Shown here one piece after another: positions 9,389-21,128 of a stretch of 64,000 nucleotides of DNA. Below the pieces are notes generated by a model. That model was not told the DNA's origin, made no database searches, and saw only the letters and a program-made list of their open reading frames with translations. Positions within the stretch are counted from its first letter, which is position 1. The number at the start of each line of letters is the position of its first letter. The position numbers were made by a program, and so were the translations under genes. Location: assembly GCA_030762895.1 (NCBI GenBank), contig CM061065.1:76335676-76399675 (forward strand). Direction: 5' to 3'. This stretch comes from Sophora flavescens (lineage: Eukaryota; Streptophyta; Magnoliopsida; Fabales; Fabaceae).

Positions 9389-12300
9389 CATGATCCGTTT
9401 ATATCAGGAGTAAGTCTTTTGACTTACACCAAATCTGAACCATTGATAATAGTTAATCTAATGTTTGAAAATGATTCAGTAAATTTTTTTCGAAAAATTT
9501 ACGTGCCTTAATTTTGATCATTGACCTTTCTTCTCATCAATAACCGCTCCCTTCTTCTCTGTTAGAGGGTCATGCAGCCGCCCTCTTTTTTGTCACAAAG
9601 TGGAAACTTTCGTTTTTCATTATACATCCTAGCGATAAGAGAGGCACTCACGTATGTGTCTGATCACATTTCTAATGTTTTTACTCGATTTTATCTATGT
9701 TCTTAGTACATAATATTTTATTAGTCACTTGTGTATGTCATGTATTTTTAATCGGTATATTTTACGATTTTATAATGCAACTTTTTCATGTTCTGATAAA
9801 CAGATACAATTCATATAATTTTTTCTCAAGGAAAACGTAACATATAATGAAATGAAAAGGAAATATATTTATATTAAAATATGTATATGTAAGATAAAAT
9901 ATTCAATAAATTAGTTAGATGTGAAGATGGTAAGTTAGAAACAAGTACGTATATATTGAAATTATTAGAAAATGAATTTAAAAATATTGAAATCAATACC
10001 AAAATTTAATTTTTCATAGTAATTCAAATGTTAATCTGGTGCAATAAATATTTTTAAAACAAAGCATAGTTCGGTCTTCTATTACAATAAATCAATGTGA
10101 AAAGTGGAAAAATACGAAATGTTGGTGCAATATTAGTTGAAATTAGAATGACTTTGATTTCCGTTGACAATATAGTAATCACACATCTATAACTGTTAGG
10201 TGAAGCTTGTAAATATTGTTTGTATAATAAGCACACACCTAATGATTTGATTGTTTTTTTTTCCCTCATAAGGAGTAAAGCTATTAAAATACTATGAATT
10301 TTCATCATGTGTATTTTTAAAGATTTGGGGTGGGAAATCTGTGTCACGTATGACCAACCCCTTGTGTTTTGCCTATATCTTTGAGTTTGGTTTTAGTAAG
10401 AGCATTAAACTATGAAAATTTTAAACCCTATACATATACTCTGCTTAGATAGTACACCAAAAGAAAAAATACTCTGCTTAGATAATTAAACACAATTTCC
10501 ATGAAATCGTGAAAACACGCAGTTGACATTGAACATAACAGTAGACATTTCACATGTGATTAAAAGATTATAAAAGAATGATAGTTACATCCTTCCGATA
10601 ATCGAATATTTTGTATGCACAAAACAACATATAATAGAACTTACCATTAGTTCTGGCAAAGTAAAAATATTCTGGAAACCTTCAATTGGGCAACAATATC
10701 TTTTCCTCAATTTATAGAAGTTATTTCAAATACAAAACTTGTTATATGAATCATTTATAAAGATGGAAACATAAATCATACCATATAGAGACAAAGACAA
10801 TCTATTGCATTGTATCTGCTAATCAATCTTGAGGATGAGAAAAGTAATCACTTATATCGAATAAGCACCAAAGATAAACTTTATAAGGTGACTTTTGTTA
10901 AATCTAAGCACTCCAGGAATGCTTGTTTCCAAGATTGAATCTCATGTGTGCAGCTGTCTGTCTTCTATTTTTTTACCTGAAATATATAGCTGTATACCTA
11001 TGTTATAAGTGCATATAAGATCACTATTATTTCCCATAAGAAAAACAAAACAAAACCATCACTGTTATTTTCCATTAGAAAAACAAAACCATTGACACAC
11101 GAATTATTTTATAATTCTCCAGTGAGTTCACATTTCCTGCTCGTCAAAGAACTAAACCTTCGCGTTGATTAGGTGTTAATCTGGACCTGGTGAACCCCCA
11201 TTCAGCATTAAATTGCAAGATAAAATTGCATTGCAGAAAATAGGAATAAGTTAAATATGTAAGGTGAAGTTAAATATGTGGTGACGTCTCTTAGTTGCAA
11301 TAGAAACAATTACTTTTTCCCGCTGTGCCACGCACCTAAATTGTGGTATATCAACACCATGTGTTGCATTGTTACTGACTCAACATGAGTTCTTATTGAC
11401 TCAAAATATCTAAAAAAAATTATAAGATCATCGGTCAAAGAACAATGCAAGTAACAGAAGACAACATACTATAAAGGACAAAACAGAACTAACCACAATT
11501 TGTGTATAGTCAAACTTATGTAAGAGTTAAATTAGTTCAACCAGATGCAGAAACTTCCAGTAATATTGAAATTCCCCAAAGGACAAAAATTGATGGTTAT
11601 CATATGAGAGAAACAAATAAAGATCAATTAATGGAACTTGTTCATTTGTAGAAAGATAAAGCAACAAAGAGGCAGAGAAAGAGTAATGGGGGCAGAAGCA
11701 AAAGAGGAGTATCCATGAGTAGATGCCTCGCAGAAGACCCCTATCTAGTATCTGCAATCATGTTTGTTTTTTTATGAGCACCAGCAACATGAATAATTAG
11801 ATTGTCTTTGAGGGAATCATCATGATTGCTGAAACAGTAATTAATACAGAATATAGAATATAAACACACCAGTAATAATATAGAACATCTAAGATAAACA
11901 AATCAATTTCAATTTCAAATTCAAATAACTAATAAAAAGACAACATAAGACTATAGTCACACCAGTATTTGGACTATTTTCAACCATGCTCTTGATGTCT
12001 AAAAACTGAAAATGCATCCAGTGACACGCATAGCAAGTTAGCAACATTATAAGTACTTCTAAATATATTTCATAAAACTACCTTCAGAACTATCTTCCTT
12101 TCTTTCTGTCATAAAGCTATTAGATATATTTCAATACAAATCCATCTTTTGATTCATCCGACAAAATAATCAACTTCAAACTATTACATATATTTCACTT
12201 TAAACCATCTTTATAACAATTGGAGTGCTAGTGTGCTATAAAATTAAACTGTCTAATTAAGGACAATGCCTCGTGGCCAAGACACAATAAACAGTAAACC

Positions 12301-12746
12301 AAAAAAAAAAGGCCTAGACAATATAATTTTAAATATACGATAGAATGTTAAATTTTTTTTTATATGAACTTATATACAATTCTATATCTCTCTTTATATT
12401 AATCATTCATTTTTACATTTTTAATTTTTTTTACGTAATTTCAGCTATGTAAATAGTTTTTATGGAACTTACTCAATAAATTATTATAAAAATTAAATAC
12501 ATAATTAAAGAAGATAGAATTTCTACTTCACTCTAAATTTGTAACATATGTCATATTAGTTTATAATTCTAGAAAATTACTATTTGACTGTTGGATCATA
12601 ATTTAATAACCTAATATGACTAATGTATTTAATTTAAGAAGTAAAGTGATTTTTGTTAAAAAGCAAGAATTAAATGAGTACTTATAAATTGAAAAACTAA
12701 AAATTGATTTTATCTGCATTGAAATACAATAAGAATTCTACCTTAC
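9385..12746. other. Anonymous AT-rich DNA
   Basis: No recognisable protein domain. A perfect hairpin occurs at 9410-9427 (7-base arms GTAAGTC/GACTTAC, TTTT loop). An A-run at 12301-12310 might be a retrocopy tail but has no coding sequence in front. An exon-like open stretch on the minus strand begins at about 11751 after an AG acceptor (see the 12747-12866 entry). Confidence 0.5.
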
Positions 12747-12866
12747 TCCTTGCTTATGTTTTCCACCACCACTCTGCTTGGTTAGAGAGTTAGAGTTAAA
12801 TTCAAGATAGAGATGGTTCCTTAACCTTTTGGATTTTTCTTGACAGACTTTCACATATGGTGCCAT
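12747..12866 (-). other. Candidate first coding exon of an unidentified or captured gene
   Basis: On the minus strand a GA-rich stretch typical of plant 5' leaders (about 12867-12960) is followed by ATG at 12866, 40 open codons starting MAPYVKVCQEKSKR, and a GTAAGG donor right after 12747 in phase 0. A phase-compatible open stretch follows an AG acceptor at 11751 and runs toward 11527. I recognise neither protein. The region lies among Helitron-like sequences, so a captured gene piece is plausible, and coincidence cannot be excluded. Confidence 0.3.
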
Positions 12867-12959
12867 ATTAATCTTGCCAAGTTGCTCCCTCTCCTTCTCT
12901 CTGTATCTCTCTCTCATATACAGCATTACCCCATTTTCTCTTTTCGTTTTTTTTCATTG

Positions 12960-15229
12960 ACTTGGTCCCTCTCACACACTCAGTAGTGTTGAGTTTTTCT
13001 CAGTTTTCTTCCGGAGATTGAAAACATGGTTGTTTTCTCTTCTTTTTTTCTCGCTACTTTCTTCTCATTCTCATTTTTTTTCTCTTTTCTTTTTTCTTCC
13101 TTTTTATATTGTTTGTCTTATACAACTCACCAAATTAGGTTGCACCCCTATAAACCATCCTGAATATAAATTTTTACACCCTCCCACCTACAAACAGAGA
13201 CCCACAATAGTTTCCCACCCGTATCACTCTCCACCCCAGTTTTTTCACCATATTTTTAACTCCCAGCATCTCAGGAAATACTCTCCTCTCACATCACCTT
13301 CAACTTGTGTTCCCACTCAACTCACCTCACATGCCGCATATAGAGTTCTCTTATCACACCATTTTTTTTTCCCAAATTCCCATTGCTCATCTTCCTTATA
13401 CTGCCTTCAGAACTGTCTTCCTTTCTCTCATAAAACAATTGAAGAATGACTCTTCTTCTGAGTTATCAACACCTGTTATCTAAGGCCTTTTCCCATTCCA
13501 ATTCTTTCACCTTCTCCAGTCATTATTCCTTCATCCCCTCACATATTTTATAGGAGCTGAATACCTTGCATCCCAATCAACAACATCCTCTGACATAACC
13601 TTCATTTTCCATTTTTTCCTTTTTTTCTTTTCAAACATTTCTTTAAATTTTCATTCATACCTACTGTCATCTATCCATAAGTTTTTCCACTCATTTCACT
13701 CCCAGACCAAACTGATTTTACCTTAATTTCTCTTTCCACACATCGCCATGAGAATTGCACTCCTCACACCACTCCTGTAACTTTTGTTTTCACTCCGGTA
13801 TACATTTTTTTTAGATCCACAGACATTATTTTGGATTTCCACCCTCAATTTTCCTCTCTCATACCACACTACTTTTAGCTGCCCACACATAGTATTACAC
13901 ACCTCACCCTTCCATCTTATTATTTCTCTTAACCCATCCCCGATATCATATAATCTTCTTAATTAATTTTTTGTTGTGCTTACACTGTGATGAATATTTG
14001 GAGATCCAGTGTTTTCCACTTCTAAAGTAGCATTCTGAATATTCCATTCTCCTTTGGTATATAGTATCTTCTTAACATGGGTTTGCGCATTGCAATGTTC
14101 AGTGGGCACTAAAAAAACTACAGTTATATTCAAATTGCATGGATTCATCTTAAGCCTTTCCTTTATTCCTCACCCTCAAGAAGAGTATTTATATATTATT
14201 CAATGTTGTTAGAGTGTTCTAAGAGATTTAGGGTCTGGTTTGCTTGGTGGGATTGAAGTTTAACAATGTATCAAGGCATAGGCCGAAACACACCCTTACA
14301 TGCTTTCCATGTCACTCCCAATGTACCTAGCACATTCTGGCTATTAGTGATCAATGAGATTTAATCAGTGTTGGTGTTCAATGACCAAAGGTTTGTAGGG
14401 CATTTTATGGCTGAGTTGGGTAGAGTTACTAATGAGTCTATTTTTTGGACATCACAAACAATTATCAACAGTCGATATTAAAAACAAATATATAAGATTG
14501 AAGGAGTTATAAATCATATCATAACCACAATTATAATCATAATCATAAGCATATGGAAAGGCAGCAGCATCGCCAACTGAACTCTGCTCTCAAACCCAGC
14601 AAGAAGTCACTTCCGAGGAAATGGTTTCAAGGAGAAAGAGAGAATCAGAGGCAATTCTTTCAGACATGATAAATCTAAATTATTACATTGGTAGTTGCAA
14701 AGAAAATTGGAATAAAGGTTAAAATGGTACCAGATTCGTGAGGAGCCGCGACGGGATGGTTGCAGGACAGACGGAGGCGCAACATCGGATTTAGGGTCGG
14801 CAGCAGCGGGGCAGCGAGCTTGGTCTAGTTGGGTCGTCGTTTAGTGTCTCGCCTGGGTCTTTTTCGGTGTCGCTGCGGGACGGCGTCCCTCCACCGCTCT
14901 CATCCGCAGATGGTGGCTCTTCTCAAAGATGTCCCCCTACCCAAACCCTTATCTTCCGCTCTCTCTCTACTCTATCCCCTTGCAGTTGTTCCATTGTCGT
15001 GCGGTTAAGGGAAGAGTTGGAAACCGGTTTCTTTATTCAACACAATAAATTTTGAATTGAGTCAGTTTTTTTTTGTGAATAAATTGAGTCAGTTTTATGA
15101 CCATGGTAAGATATAAACAAACTGCCATATTTTATCATAAAGTTTTCAGGGGTATTTCAGTAATATAAAAAAGTGGAAACTAAAATTTGAAAATTTTTAA
15201 ACTCTCCCATTATATATTAGTATAGAAGA
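12960..15229 (-). mobile_element. Helitron-like region ending in a TCT...ATACTAATATATAAT 5' terminus
   Basis: The right edge at 15226-15229, read on the minus strand, begins TCTTCTATACTAATATAT after an A. This is the kind of 5' end seen in plant Helitrons, which insert between A and T. A second copy of this terminus is at 17209. The interior holds a pyrimidine-rich stretch (13018-13950) with no credible protein and a GC-rich block (14730-15010) unlike its surroundings, which may be captured 5' gene sequence. I could not locate a 3' hairpin plus CTRR end, so the left limit is a guess. Confidence 0.4.
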
Positions 15230-16004
15230 TTACATATATAGCATAGGATATGGAAGTTTTCATTTTTAAGTGCTTAAAAATTAAAAATGATTATTAAATA
15301 ATTTAAAATAACCCCACTTATTTATAATATGGTTTTAATATAACAAAAGCACTGATAACAATTTATCTTTCACAAAAACTTAAATATAACAACACCTTTA
15401 GTTTTATCAGATCCAAAAATAAATAAGCATGGAAACTGGTATATAGAAAGCATACTACCATAGAATTATTGTAGCATAATATAGGCAAATTAAGTTCATA
15501 CATAATATTCAATTATAACATTTTGGGAATAGTTTGGTCACTTGTGGAGAATATGATATAGGAGGGAATGAAGAAAAATGTATAGTTGCAAGTTCTGATA
15601 TGAGCAAGGGAGTAATCCAACAAAGAAACAATACAAACACAACTAAGAATCTGGTTTTTAAGCATTTCAACAATCAAATAAATATGTCTAATTGAGTAAT
15701 TTGAACCATCCAACCACCGATTGACTGAAAGAAAATTCACAATCTGATACATGTTCCATATTACAGAGTAACATGAAAAATAAAATAAAAAAACACCAAT
15801 TTAAATATATAGAACTTAACAAAGGACATAAAATCAAAACCACATACCCTCATATAGATACATATAAGCTCATTTATTGCTTAAAGAAAGTAAGAAGCAA
15901 ATCTAACACCAATTGTGGGATGGAGGCAAAGTTTAATCATAAATGAACAGCTTCTCTTTCAAACAAATAAAAATCTAAGAACATTGCAATTTAACTTGGC
16001 AAAC

Positions 16005-16148
16005 TTCAAGGTTTTCCATAAGCCACTTAGAATTCTTGGGGCTCATTTGACTATCCCACCACCAGGAATGTGACATCCTTGATTCCAACATCTTCATGTA
16101 GTTATTAAGCAAGATTGCAACTTTCATTGGTGCATAAAAAATTTGCAT
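16005..16148 (-). pseudogene. Captured NAB-domain exon, NETWORKED/KIP1-like
   Basis: 48 codons from ATG 16148, just after an AG acceptor. The segment LESRMSHSWWWDS followed by SPKNSKWLMENLE matches the start of the NAB (NET actin-binding) domain, whose hallmark is SWWWDSHISPKNSKWLQENL. In intact NET proteins this domain binds actin filaments at membranes. Only the first third of the domain is present: after ENLE the similarity ends, and the rest of NAB and the long coiled coil are missing. Nearby exon-like pieces do not look like NET. Best read as a gene fragment carried by a Helitron-like element. Confidence 0.72.
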
Positions 16149-16227
16149 CCTGCAAACACAAATGTCAGGGGAGACTAATGAATGAAATTAAATGGAGCAA
16201 ATTAAGCAGGGAAGGTGCAGAAGTGCC

Positions 16228-16779
16228 ATACTTCAAAAGGATGTAAACTGTCCAAGATAAAATGTACAAGAAACAACCTCAAAATCATCCCAACGTTTTC
16301 CTAGGATGAGTAATAGAGCAGCAATAGCTCCCACAATTACGCCTGCATAATTTCATGAAAATTCAACATTAACCCATCTTTCAAATTCATTTTAGAACTT
16401 AAAAGTAAATGGAAAAAAGAAATTCTTTGAACAGTTAAGATTGAATAAAACAATAACAAATCATAAAGTGCAAAAGGGTAAAAGAAAAAAAGTGAACCTT
16501 TTTATGGCACTTGAGAAGAATGCAGAAACCAAATAAGTGGCGTTCATCAAACCATTGAGGGATGCCGTGTTTATGACACACAGACTGTTGCCTCTTTCTC
16601 TTCATGATTAATTGACCAAATCTTCTTTCTTTTGGGTGAAACATGATTAAGCATAGCATAATAGCAGTGAGAGAGAAGGCCTTGCTGAATGGAGTTTTTA
16701 TTCTGCTTTTTCCTGATTGGTAACGTTTGAGAGTGTTGAATTGATGAAGTAAGAAATGAGGATATATGTATTCTTTCAA
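16228..16779 (-). other. Exon-like open stretches, unidentified
   Basis: Two open blocks lie upstream of the NAB fragment on the same strand. One (about 16435-16779) reads 114 codons with a basic patch (KRKRQQSVCHKHG). The other begins at 16342 after an AG acceptor and encodes a hydrophobic run (VIVGAIAALLLILG) then KRWDDFEVV. I do not recognise either. They could be further captured exons or chance frames. Confidence 0.28.
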
Positions 16780-17335
16780 ATATGTCAGTTACATGAAGTT
16801 TACGATTAGGATTGGAGGATCAAGCAACCGTTTTCTTCTTCGTTGAAGTACTGATAGGGAGAGGTTATGATTTTGGATGGTGGGATGATCAGAGACCGTT
16901 TTGAATTTATTTATTTATTTTCAAAATAATAGAAACCACGTTTATTTTTTGAAAGTGTAGATAGAAACTGTACATACTTTTTGTACGTTGTAACTATCCT
17001 TTTTATATTTATTGTTTTTTTTTTGGTTTTTTAAATTTTAAACTAACCAGAATCAAGTTTGTGGAGGCTGCATTATTAATTAATAATTAATTAATTAATT
17101 AATTAGATAGATGAAGGTTTTAGGAGTAGTTTTGGGATATTAATATTAGGAGTTTGAAATTTTGAAATTTTGAATTTTTTTGAACTTTACCATTATATAT
17201 TAGTATAGATAATATTTTTAGGGGATTGAGTGTCATGGGTTGCTTCTTAAAAATTGAATTTTTATTAGGATGATTGATGAGTGTATGGACATTTTATATA
17301 TATATATATATATAACAAAGGAGAAAAAGAAAAAA

Positions 17336-18168
17336 TTACAGGGAAACTACATCAGGTACACCACTTCCTCTCCTATCATCACCTACGAGCAGCTCTAATA
17401 AGGGGAAGGGGAAGGGGAAGTCCAGCACGACTATGGCAAAATCTGCACGGTGGCCGCAACTCGCAAGTAGATCGGCACATTTGTTCGCCTCCCTCGGGAC
17501 AACCTGGATCGAGGGTTTCCAATTTGGAAGTCTGAGAAGATGAAGAGCTTCATCAAACAACCTTTCTAAGAGGGGCAATGGAGATATGCCCCTTAACCAA
17601 AAAATCAGCAACCATGGTAGAATCTCCTTCAAAGATGACCTTCCTCAGGCCAAGCTGCTTTTGCCAGATGAATTGCTCGAACAAGCACCATAAATTCCGC
17701 AACCAGGGCATTGCACGGACCGAGTTTGGAATAAAACCCTTTAACAAAATTTCCAGCTTCATCCCTAATGATGCCTCCAATAGCAGTGCTTCTAGAAGAG
17801 TGGAGACATGAGCCATCAAAATTGAACTTAACATACTCAGGAAGGGGACTCTGGCAAGTGCCCTTTGAAGATCACCGGCCTTCACTACCAATCCAACTAG
17901 GATTAGAAACCTCTTTCTCAATAGAATGAACCTGAAAAACAATGAAATACCAGAGCTTGCAACCCATATCTGATAAATTGGAGAAAACAAGTTTATTTCT
18001 ATCACGCCGCAGTGCCCAAATAGCCACCGCGAAGAAGACGGACCATTTCCAAGCTAGCTTTCCAACTTCAAACTCCAGATTCCACTCAAGCCATGGTCTG
18101 AAACCAAGACTGAAGAATTTTCCCCAAAGATCATGTTTTATACTCTTTTCCCAAAATTCCTTTGTATC
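17336..18168 (-). pseudogene. LINE RNase H-like domain
   Basis: The last domain of ORF2. Its C-terminal part reads QVVPREANKCADLLASCGH, the typical plant LINE RNase H end, while upstream parts fall in other frames (KVIFEGDSTMVADFLVKG). At least two frame changes separate the blocks. The domain would degrade element RNA after target-primed reverse transcription. Confidence 0.8.
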
Positions 18169-18801
18169 TTAGCAATCCCTTAAAAGATGCATGATAGTTT
18201 CAGGAGCTGCGTTACATTTAGGGCAATTAGGATCAGAAGTCATACATCTCCTTTGCCTTTCATCAATAATTAACAAATAACCATGAGCAAGCTTCCATAA
18301 GTGACTACGAATTCTAGCTGGTCCCTTCCACTTATTTACTTTAGAAAAAATAGGATCCTGATGGGGAAGATGATGATTAACTGGGCACAGAATATCATAC
18401 GCAGATCTTAAAGAAAATTGACCATTGCTTTCTAAATTCCAATTTGGAAAATCCTGATACCCTTGAGAAGGAGGAAAAACATTTGCAATATTTGTTGCAA
18501 TATTAGCTGAGACCAGATTGTTTATCAGAGCCCAATTCCATTGATTATCTAGAGAATAAAAAGCCAGAGGGTAATTTATTTGAGAAATAGGGATGTTCTC
18601 AGCATACTGCTCTAGCTTAGGGAAGCATGGAACCCAAGAATCTTTCCAAAAACTTGTATCTCTTCCATCTCTAATAATCCATGAAGAATTTCGATCCACA
18701 TGATCCCAGATTTTGACTATAGCCTTCCACAAACTAGAAGCATTCTGCCTTACAACCATAACAGGAACATTTTTATTGCCACATTTATACTTAGCTCGCA
18801 T
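18169..18801 (-). pseudogene. LINE zf-RVT region
   Basis: 210 open codons. The first half holds the SSWIIRDGRDTSFWKDSW block, common in plant LINEs between RT and the zinc-binding region. The second half has the zf-RVT signature: WKGPARIRSHLWKLAHG, then CPKCNAAPETIMHLLRDC with Cys/His metal ligands. The stop at 18169 breaks the link to RNase H. Confidence 0.88.
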
Positions 18802-18878
18802 AATCCTAACCCATAACTTGTCTCTGTTTGCAATTAATTGCTAAGCTAGATTTAGAATATATGCCTGATTTAGAACCT

Positions 18879-19936
18879 TCAGGTTTTTAAACCCAAGACC
18901 CCCATCTTCTTTAGGACAACATATTTTCTCCCAAACACCAGGTGACACTTCCTCTGGTTTATTTGGCTGCCCCAACTAAAGTTTTGACACAGTTTCTCAT
19001 CTTCCTCACAAATAGAAGAAGGAATAACAGTAGCTTGCATCACATATCCAGGGATGCTAGATAAGGAAGCTTGAGCTAGAGTAACACGCCCTACAAAAGA
19101 GAGAGTACTAGATTTCCAATTCGACAATTTCTTTCTCATTTTATCTAGAATAAAGTTAAAAGACTCCTTTTTAGATCTTTGATGCAAAATAGGGACCCCT
19201 AGATAATGACCAATATCCTTAGTAATTCCCATATCCAAGGCCTGGCTAAGAGAATTAGAAACCTCTCAGGAACATTATCAGAAAAGAAAACTCTAGATTT
19301 ACTTAAGTTTATCTTTTGTCCCGAACAACTACAAAAGGAATCCAGGACATTTCTAATAAGATGAGCTTGACTCATACTTGCTTCAGCTACTAACACAATA
19401 TCATCGGCAAAACAAATATGGGAAAGTTTAGGACCATCATCCCTAGCAAACTTAAGAGGTAGCTAAGACCCTTCATCCACAAGGTCTTGGATCTTATGAC
19501 AAAGTCTCTCTAAGGCCAAAACAAAAAGGTAAGGAGATACGGTCTCCTTGCCTAAGGTCTCTAAAAGATGAAAAGCTATTATTATGCTCCCCATTCCAAT
19601 TTATTTTTAAGTATGCAGTAGAAATGTAACTATGAATAAGGGATCGCATCAGAAGAGGTAGATTTAGAAGAGCCGAAGTTTCATCAATAAAATACCATTC
19701 AAGCCTATCACAGGCTTTCTCAAGATCTAACTTCAATACCATATAGCCAGTATTACCTCTAATTTGACTTAAAAATTGAACGGCTTCTTGAAGAACCAGA
19801 ACATTATCTATAGAAGATCTACCTGGAATGAAGCTGTTTTGGGAATTAAAGACTACATAAGGCATAATACTCCTTAACCTTTGAGCTAAAATCTTAGTAA
19901 CGATCTTATAACTAACATTACAAAGCGCAATAGGTC
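18879..19936 (-). pseudogene. LINE reverse transcriptase, core to thumb
   Basis: Blocks in different frames carry, in order, NSQNSFIPGRSSIDNVL, LDLEKACDRLEW, LRQGDRIS (usually LRQGDPIS), the catalytic motif FADD at 19400-19411, and the thumb-side block GHYLGVPI ... WKSSTLSFVGRVTLAQ. The catalytic Asp pair is intact, but stops and shifts near 19240, 19400 and 19490 break the protein. The N-terminal continuation lies beyond the LTR insertion, at 24782 onward. Confidence 0.9.
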
Positions 19937-20243
19937 ATAATTGAGACACCCCGTTATGCCCTATTGTATTATTAGATTAAAACCTTATTAGTTATTTACT
20001 TAATTACGTGCTTATCGTTGAAAATGCGTGGAAATTAAAAACTTAGTTAATAATCATATAACTTGTGCAAATTTAAACGCACCAACGATATAATAAATAA
20101 ATACACATGTGTTTATTCATTACATTACCAAAACACTGTTTATGGTATCCTATCAGGAGGATCCCTCACAGGTACTTATTTATACAAACAACTTTTAACT
20201 AGCAGTAAATAAAAATGTCTTATTAGACTCACTCCTAAACTTA

Positions 20244-20372
20244 CTACACTATGTCATTAGGATCTATAGCTTGTCCTCTAGCATCAGCTTCATACGGAGT
20301 TTCATCCAACTCCTTAGCAACATCCATTTCGTGCAAGGTTCCGTCCATCTCCTCAGCAACATATTTCTCCAT
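20244..20372 (-). CDS. Small acidic ORF conserved in family B LTRs, copy 1
   Basis: A 42-codon frame from ATG 20372 begins MEKYVAEEMDGTLHEM and has an internal repeat of the type VAxELDxTxYE. Copies with the same start and open frame occur at 45574-45696 and 53341-53463. It follows a pyrimidine-rich stretch ending in TTAG, like a splice acceptor. No known family is recognised. It may be an LTR-encoded peptide, part of a spliced leader, or chance. Confidence 0.3.
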   Translation of the reverse strand: MEKYVAEEMDGTLHEMDVAKELDETPYEADARGQAIDPNDIV

Positions 20373-21128
20373 CGGGTCTTCTAACGTAATAAAATAGACA
20401 TACACAGAAAAATACAGAAATAGGGAGATAAGAAACAGATATATCATCATAAGCGGAAAAGACTTATAGCATATAACATAATAACGGTCACAGACAAACA
20501 ACACTCATCTTTAACAATCATACTTAACTCACAATACTTTCCTCTACCCTCAATCTCATGCAAATAAACTACTATGCCGAAGTGGCCACCACCAATCCTA
20601 TCACACATCACTTTCCTGTCGAGGGATGTTAGTCAGTCTTCCAAGTGACGCGTTCCCAACGCAGGTGCACACTCTCATCCATGGTGAGAATGCTCATGCA
20701 AAGCAATGACACTATACCTACACAGTACCTTCGGTGTACACCCTGGTTTTCTCTCAAGGGTGCTAATACATAGCAATGACACTATAGCCGCACAGCTTAA
20801 ATTCTAATTTGGAACGGTCTCACGAGGACTTCGGACCTCGTGTATCTCAAACACACAGTTGTGAACAACAATTCACATGAACCTCACTGACCCGTATCAA
20901 TGACAACCTAGTGCCTCAAGCTTTCCTCATAGTTTCCACTTACATTCTATTTCACATCACTTCTATAAAATTCTGGTTAGGCACCTCTAATTCATATTCA
21001 AGCTCTCACCCAAACAAAATACCTCCGAGCAATATATACATTTACTTAAAATTAACTAAGAAATTTATCAAACCAGACAGATCATGCATAACACACTAAT
21101 GAATAAATATTCAAACACCAAAAATAAA

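Larger units (their letters stand above)
15230..17209 (-). mobile_element. Second Helitron-like segment with captured exons
   Basis: The right edge 17190-17209 reads, on the minus strand, A then TCTATACTAATATATAATGG, matching the terminus at 15229. Inside, on the same strand, are exon-like pieces bounded by splice-type signals, including a clear NAB-domain fragment. Gene-fragment capture is characteristic of plant Helitrons. No 3' end was found, and 15230-16000 shows nothing recognisable. Confidence 0.45.

Noticed and set aside
13018..13449. 143-codon frame starting with a hydrophobic, signal-peptide-like run
   Set aside because: The composition comes from a long pyrimidine-rich stretch (Phe, Leu, Ser, His, Pro). 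No domain, no family and no supporting splice context.
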